The position numbers and the translations under genes were made by a program. Below are positions 6,293-9,045 of a stretch of 9,045 bases of DNA, in pieces. How positions within the stretch are numbered: the stretch's first letter is position 1; each line of letters opens with the position of its first letter. This DNA is from Burkholderiaceae bacterium (GTDB lineage Bacteria; Pseudomonadota; Gammaproteobacteria; Burkholderiales; Burkholderiaceae). A model generated the notes under the pieces. The model worked only from the letters and a program-made list of their open reading frames with translations, searched no databases and was not told where the DNA came from. The DNA is taken from assembly GCA_947373615.1 (NCBI GenBank), contig CANBYN010000065.1, forward strand, positions 1-9,045, read 5' to 3'.

Positions 6293-7666
6293 TTACGCTT
6301 TAGTAGTTGGAAAAGATTTCAGATAGGCAACTGGCTGACTCGGGTCAAATTCTTTGCCCATAATCTTGGCCTTTTTGTAGCCTGACTTTGCTTGCTCAGG
6401 TATTGCAATACCCGTCTCACTCATATACTTTTTGGCATCTGTAAGTAGGAATACTTTTTCAGAAATGTCTTTGTAATTCACATCCCCTTTCACATATCCC
6501 CAACGCTGCATTTGAGTCAGCATCCAAGTTGCCATTGAGTACCATGGTATTGGATTGAAGTCGATGCGATCTGGAACGTTTTGAACATTCCCCAGACCAT
6601 CAGCAAACTTACCAGTGAGAACCTGCATTACTACAGTCTCAGGCTGATTGAGATAATTTGGCGCAGAGATTACCTTTGCAATTAATGGTCTATTTTCAGG
6701 ATTACGCGCCATGGTAGATGCATTCAATACAGCGCGATAAAGGGCGGCAAATGTATTTGGATTTTTCTTAATAAATTCTTCTGAAGTACCAAAAGCACAG
6801 CAAGGATGGCCATCCCATATCTGTTTAGTCAGAATATGAATAAATCCAACCTCGTCATATACTGCGCGCTGATTAAATGGATCAGGCCCCAAGAAACCAT
6901 CAATGTTGCCGGCGCGTAAGTTTGCAACCATCTCTGGTGGAGGGGTTACACGAATCTGAATATCTTTATCGGGATCTAAGCCCGCCTGAGCTACGTAATA
7001 ACGCAACAGGAAGTTATGCATTGAATATTCAAATGGAACAGCAAACTTCATACCCTTCCAATTTTTAGGGTCACGATTATCTTTATGTTTATTTGCAAGA
7101 GTAATAGCTTGACCATTAACGTTTTGTATAGTTGCCACGCGCATTTGCGTAGGATCCGATCCCAAACCCATAGACATAGAAATAGGCATTGGCGACAAGA
7201 AGTGGGAGGCGTCATGCTCTTTATTGATCATCTTGTCACGAATCAAAGCCCACCCAGCTGTCTTATTCAAAGTGACATTCAAACCCTGTTTCTTATAAAA
7301 GCCTAATGGATCCGACATAATCAAAGGGGTTGCGCAAGTAATTGCGATAAACCCGATTTTTAAATCTGTTTTTTCTAGTGGCGCCTTTTCTTGTGCCATG
7401 GCCTGTAATGAGGCTATTGGCAAGAAGCCTGATAAGGCGCTCATTGCACCACCAGCGCCTACAGACTTCAAAAAGGCACGTCTACGTGCCTCTTGGGGGA
7501 ATAGCGCCTTTACAAGACTTGCTTCAACAAAATCCGCGCTCTCTTGCTCTGAATCCACTCTTGCTGAAAGTGAGCTCGCATGATCAAGCTCAGAGGCATG
7601 CTGCCCACAGCTACAGCGATTGGTAAATAAAGGACGATTTGGATCAAATGGGCGATATATGTTCAA
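6293..7666 (-). CDS. cynA: Tat-exported substrate-binding protein, CynA/NrtA type
   Basis: A 457-residue periplasmic binding protein of the NrtA/CmpA/CynA family. The first 59 residues are an unusual leader with CSCGQHASELDH (18-29: C18, C20, H23, H29). Next come a twin-arginine signal RRRAFLK (61-67), a hydrophobic stretch (69-87) and a likely cleavage site after AMA (89-91). The mature domain keeps family ligand-pocket landmarks: W139 in AGWALIRDKM, Q186 in NVNGQAITL, H217 in SMHNFLLRY, and PPPEMVANLRAG (242-253). At IWDGHPCCAFG (283-293) it has Cys-Cys in the area where NrtA and CmpA differ by Lys and Glu. The start codon is TTG with AGGAG 6 nt upstream; no in-frame ATG precedes the conserved leader. 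It lies 20 nt after cobA and 15 nt before the permease gene. Cyanate is the inferred ligand, because cynS closes the operon; nitrate, nitrite or a related anion remains possible. Confidence 0.9.
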   Translation of the reverse strand: MNIYRPFDPNRPLFTNRCSCGQHASELDHASSLSARVDSEQESADFVEASLVKALFPQEARRRAFLKSVGAGGAMSALSGFLPIASLQAMAQEKAPLEKTDLKIGFIAITCATPLIMSDPLGFYKKQGLNVTLNKTAGWALIRDKMINKEHDASHFLSPMPISMSMGLGSDPTQMRVATIQNVNGQAITLANKHKDNRDPKNWKGMKFAVPFEYSMHNFLLRYYVAQAGLDPDKDIQIRVTPPPEMVANLRAGNIDGFLGPDPFNQRAVYDEVGFIHILTKQIWDGHPCCAFGTSEEFIKKNPNTFAALYRAVLNASTMARNPENRPLIAKVISAPNYLNQPETVVMQVLTGKFADGLGNVQNVPDRIDFNPIPWYSMATWMLTQMQRWGYVKGDVNYKDISEKVFLLTDAKKYMSETGIAIPEQAKSGYKKAKIMGKEFDPSQPVAYLKSFPTTKA

Positions 7667-7672
7667 TTGTGT

Positions 7673-7677
7673 CTCCT
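7673..7677 (-). promoter_or_regulatory. Ribosome binding site fixing a TTG start
   Basis: AGGAG on the minus strand lies 6 nt ahead of the TTG at 7666-7664. It supports TTG initiation of the binding-protein gene in the short gap after cobA. Confidence 0.7.
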
Positions 7678-7686
7678 AATAGGTAA

Positions 7687-8490
7687 TTAAGATGCTGCTC
7701 GTAAAACGCTGGGATCAATTTGCGGCTCGATTAATGGACTCAATATTTGAAGTTTTTTTCTATACACCTCACCGACCATAACTATTACAGGCTGTCTATC
7801 TAAAAAATGGTGATGTACATCACCAAGTTGCAATTCATCTAAAGTGCAAGCAAAACTGCGCTCCGTAGGCAAACTAACCGATTCCATTAAGCAGACAGGG
7901 GTTATAGGGGAATGGCCCTCAGCAATCAATGCAACCGCAATATCAGATAGCTGATCACGAGCCATATAGTAGATAGTAGTTTTATGATCAGCATGCGAGC
8001 AACGGCCTGGTAATGTAGTTAGAGTTAGAGTCCGACTCAATTCTCGTGTTGTTGGTGGCTGTCTCAATTGCGCAGAGGCAGCCAAGGCTGTAGTAATTCC
8101 CGGAACGATTTCATAATGCACATTGGCTTGCTCAAGAGCATCAATCTCTTCTTGTGCTCGTCCAAAAATTAAAGGGTCGCCGCCTTTTAAACGCACCACT
8201 ACCAAATGCTTCTTGGCAGCATCGACCAGTTGCTTATTAATAAAGTGCTGGGAGCTAGAATGAGCACCGCACCTTTTACCAACTGATACCAATTTGGTGC
8301 CCGTACACCACTCCAACATCGACAAATCAATCAAAGCATCATAAAAAACAATATCTGCCAAAGCCAGTATTCGAGCGCCACGCACAGTAATCAGGTCGGC
8401 TGCCCCAGGCCCAGCTCCAATGAGGTAGACGCCGGGTGTAACTGTATTAGATACAAGTGTTTTGACCAAATTTTGCGTAGTGAAGTCCAT
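7687..8490 (-). CDS. cobA: Uroporphyrinogen-III C-methyltransferase
   Basis: A SAM-dependent enzyme of about 267 residues that methylates uroporphyrinogen III at C2 and C7 to make precorrin-2, the branch point to siroheme and cobalamin. Visible family motifs are VYLIGAGPGAADLITVRGAR (about 21-40), the DIVFYDALID segment just after, the hallmark VRLKGGDPLIFGRAQEE and the VPGITTALAASA loop. No dehydrogenase/chelatase domain is fused, so it is CobA-type and not the full CysG. The frame also opens at an ATG 20 codons upstream (8550). I prefer 8490 because the extra residues (MFEIGSLIFFRVIYDCYKWC) resemble no CobA N-terminus and a possible -10 (TATATT, 8530-8525) lies inside them; neither ATG has a good ribosome site. 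It is first in the cyn operon and divergent from nrtA. Siroheme is needed by assimilatory nitrite reductase, which explains its place in a nitrogen region. Confidence 0.9.
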   Translation of the reverse strand: MDFTTQNLVKTLVSNTVTPGVYLIGAGPGAADLITVRGARILALADIVFYDALIDLSMLEWCTGTKLVSVGKRCGAHSSSQHFINKQLVDAAKKHLVVVRLKGGDPLIFGRAQEEIDALEQANVHYEIVPGITTALAASAQLRQPPTTRELSRTLTLTTLPGRCSHADHKTTIYYMARDQLSDIAVALIAEGHSPITPVCLMESVSLPTERSFACTLDELQLGDVHHHFLDRQPVIVMVGEVYRKKLQILSPLIEPQIDPSVLRAAS

Positions 8491-8640
8491 GCACCATTTG
8501 TAACAGTCATAAATAACCCTAAAAAATATAAGTGAACCAATTTCGAACATAACTTAATTTGATGCACCAAAGTTAAGCATTTGGCAAATTTCAACATTCT
8601 GAGATTCCTTATTGTTAGTTATCAATTAAAGGAGCGCAGC
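8491..8640. promoter_or_regulatory. Divergent promoter region between cobA and nrtA
   Basis: This A/T-rich 150-bp gap must drive both the minus-strand cobA-cyn operon and the plus-strand nrtA gene. Visible elements are TATATT (8530-8525, minus) as a possible -10 for cobA, TTGGCA (8581-8586, plus) as a possible -35 without a well-spaced -10, and ATGCACCA at 8562-8569, repeated at 8489-8496. No sigma-54 pattern (GG-N10-GC) and no FNR box were found here. The ribosome site AAAGGAG (8628-8634) belongs to nrtA. Confidence 0.45.
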
Positions 8641-9045
8641 ATGAACAAAAAGATAAAGTTAAGAGGATTAACTCCCGAAGCTACCAATGCCACAGCTACC
8701 AACGCAAACCCTGCACGACGCAAACTGATTCAAGGCATTGGGTCGGCGAGCATTTTGTCACTGATCGACCCCATGGTAAAGGCTGGAGCATGGGCTGCTG
8801 GCTCTGACGCTCCTGAAAAGACTGATGTGAAGGTGAGCTTTATTGCTCTCACAGATTGCTCATCTGTCGTGATGGCAAATCATCTGGGGCTAGATAAAAA
8901 ATATGGTGTAAAAATTATCCCCACCAAAGAAGCCTCATGGGCTGCAATACGCGACAAACTTGTGAATGGCGAGAACGATATGTCGCATATCCTTTACGGC
9001 CTCGTCTATGGCCTGCAAATGGGAATTGGGGGCCAGCAAAAAGAT
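8641..9045 (+). CDS. nrtA: NrtA-type nitrate ABC transporter binding protein, N-terminal part
   Basis: Partial: 135 codons are visible and the frame is open at the window end. A short leader rich in Ala, Thr and Asn is followed by a twin-arginine signal, ARRKLIQGIGSA (25-36), and a hydrophobic stretch to about residue 53, so the protein is likely exported folded to the periplasm. The mature start (KVSFIALTDCSSVVMANHLG) and the block KEASWAAIRDKLVNGENDMS followed by HILYGLVYGLQMGIGG are typical of nitrate-binding NrtA; W100 matches the ligand-pocket Trp of that family. Start choice: ATG with AAAGGAG 6 nt upstream. It is a distant paralogue of the binding protein in the neighbouring divergent operon but lacks the CSCG leader. 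It is probably the first gene of a nitrate uptake and assimilation operon. Nitrate is the likeliest ligand; bicarbonate (CmpA-like) cannot be excluded from this half. Confidence 0.88.
   Translation, partial: MNKKIKLRGLTPEATNATATNANPARRKLIQGIGSASILSLIDPMVKAGAWAAGSDAPEKTDVKVSFIALTDCSSVVMANHLGLDKKYGVKIIPTKEASWAAIRDKLVNGENDMSHILYGLVYGLQMGIGGQQKD

Noticed and set aside
8391..8597. 68-codon minus-strand frame overlapping the cobA start
   Set aside because: It is out of frame with cobA, and its C-terminal half is a frame-shifted reading of the conserved CobA N-terminus. I checked for a frameshift, but the cobA frame is intact on its own.
8570..8640. Sigma-54 promoter for nrtA, starting from TTGGCA at 8581
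   Set aside because: The GC expected 10 bp after the GG is CA, and no other GG-N10-GC pair exists in the gap on either strand.

Overview
The window looks like a chromosomal segment of a betaproteobacterium of the Burkholderiaceae, with Polynucleobacter-like freshwater bacteria as my best guess. That guess rests on moderate GC, compact minus-strand operons, betaproteobacterial-looking protein sequences and a tandem glycine riboswitch; it is inference, not a database match. All genes but the last run on the minus strand, so the biological reading order is from high to low coordinates.

Right part (about 4050-9045) is a nitrogen-acquisition region. On the minus strand lies an apparent operon: cobA (uroporphyrinogen-III C-methyltransferase, siroheme branch), a Tat-exported CynA/NrtA-type binding protein, an NrtB-type permease, an NrtC/D-type ATPase and cynS (cyanase). 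It ends at a clear hairpin terminator at 4050-4071. Together these genes should import cyanate (or a similar small anion) and split it to ammonia and CO2. Facing away from cobA on the plus strand is the start of a second, different NrtA-type binding protein that runs off the window, probably the first gene of a nitrate uptake and assimilation operon. Siroheme made with CobA would serve a nitrite reductase outside the window.

Middle part (about 2493-4000) holds a 35-codon remnant that reads like the first third of a PAS domain, then a tandem glycine riboswitch (3637-3828, minus strand). The riboswitch leads a 358-residue Rossmann-fold dehydrogenase of the ketopantoate reductase/opine dehydrogenase type. 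A glycine riboswitch in front of such an enzyme, instead of the glycine cleavage genes, is the most interesting feature here.

Left part (1-2064) holds a GltD-like FAD/NAD(P) oxidoreductase with a C-terminal two-cluster ferredoxin domain. It overlaps by 4 nt the start of a 2-oxoacid:acceptor oxidoreductase alpha subunit. The 428-bp gap upstream contains a perfect FNR/ANR box (2200-2213), which suggests oxygen-responsive control of this oxygen-sensitive enzyme complex.

No tRNA, rRNA, CRISPR array, insertion sequence or transposase was seen.
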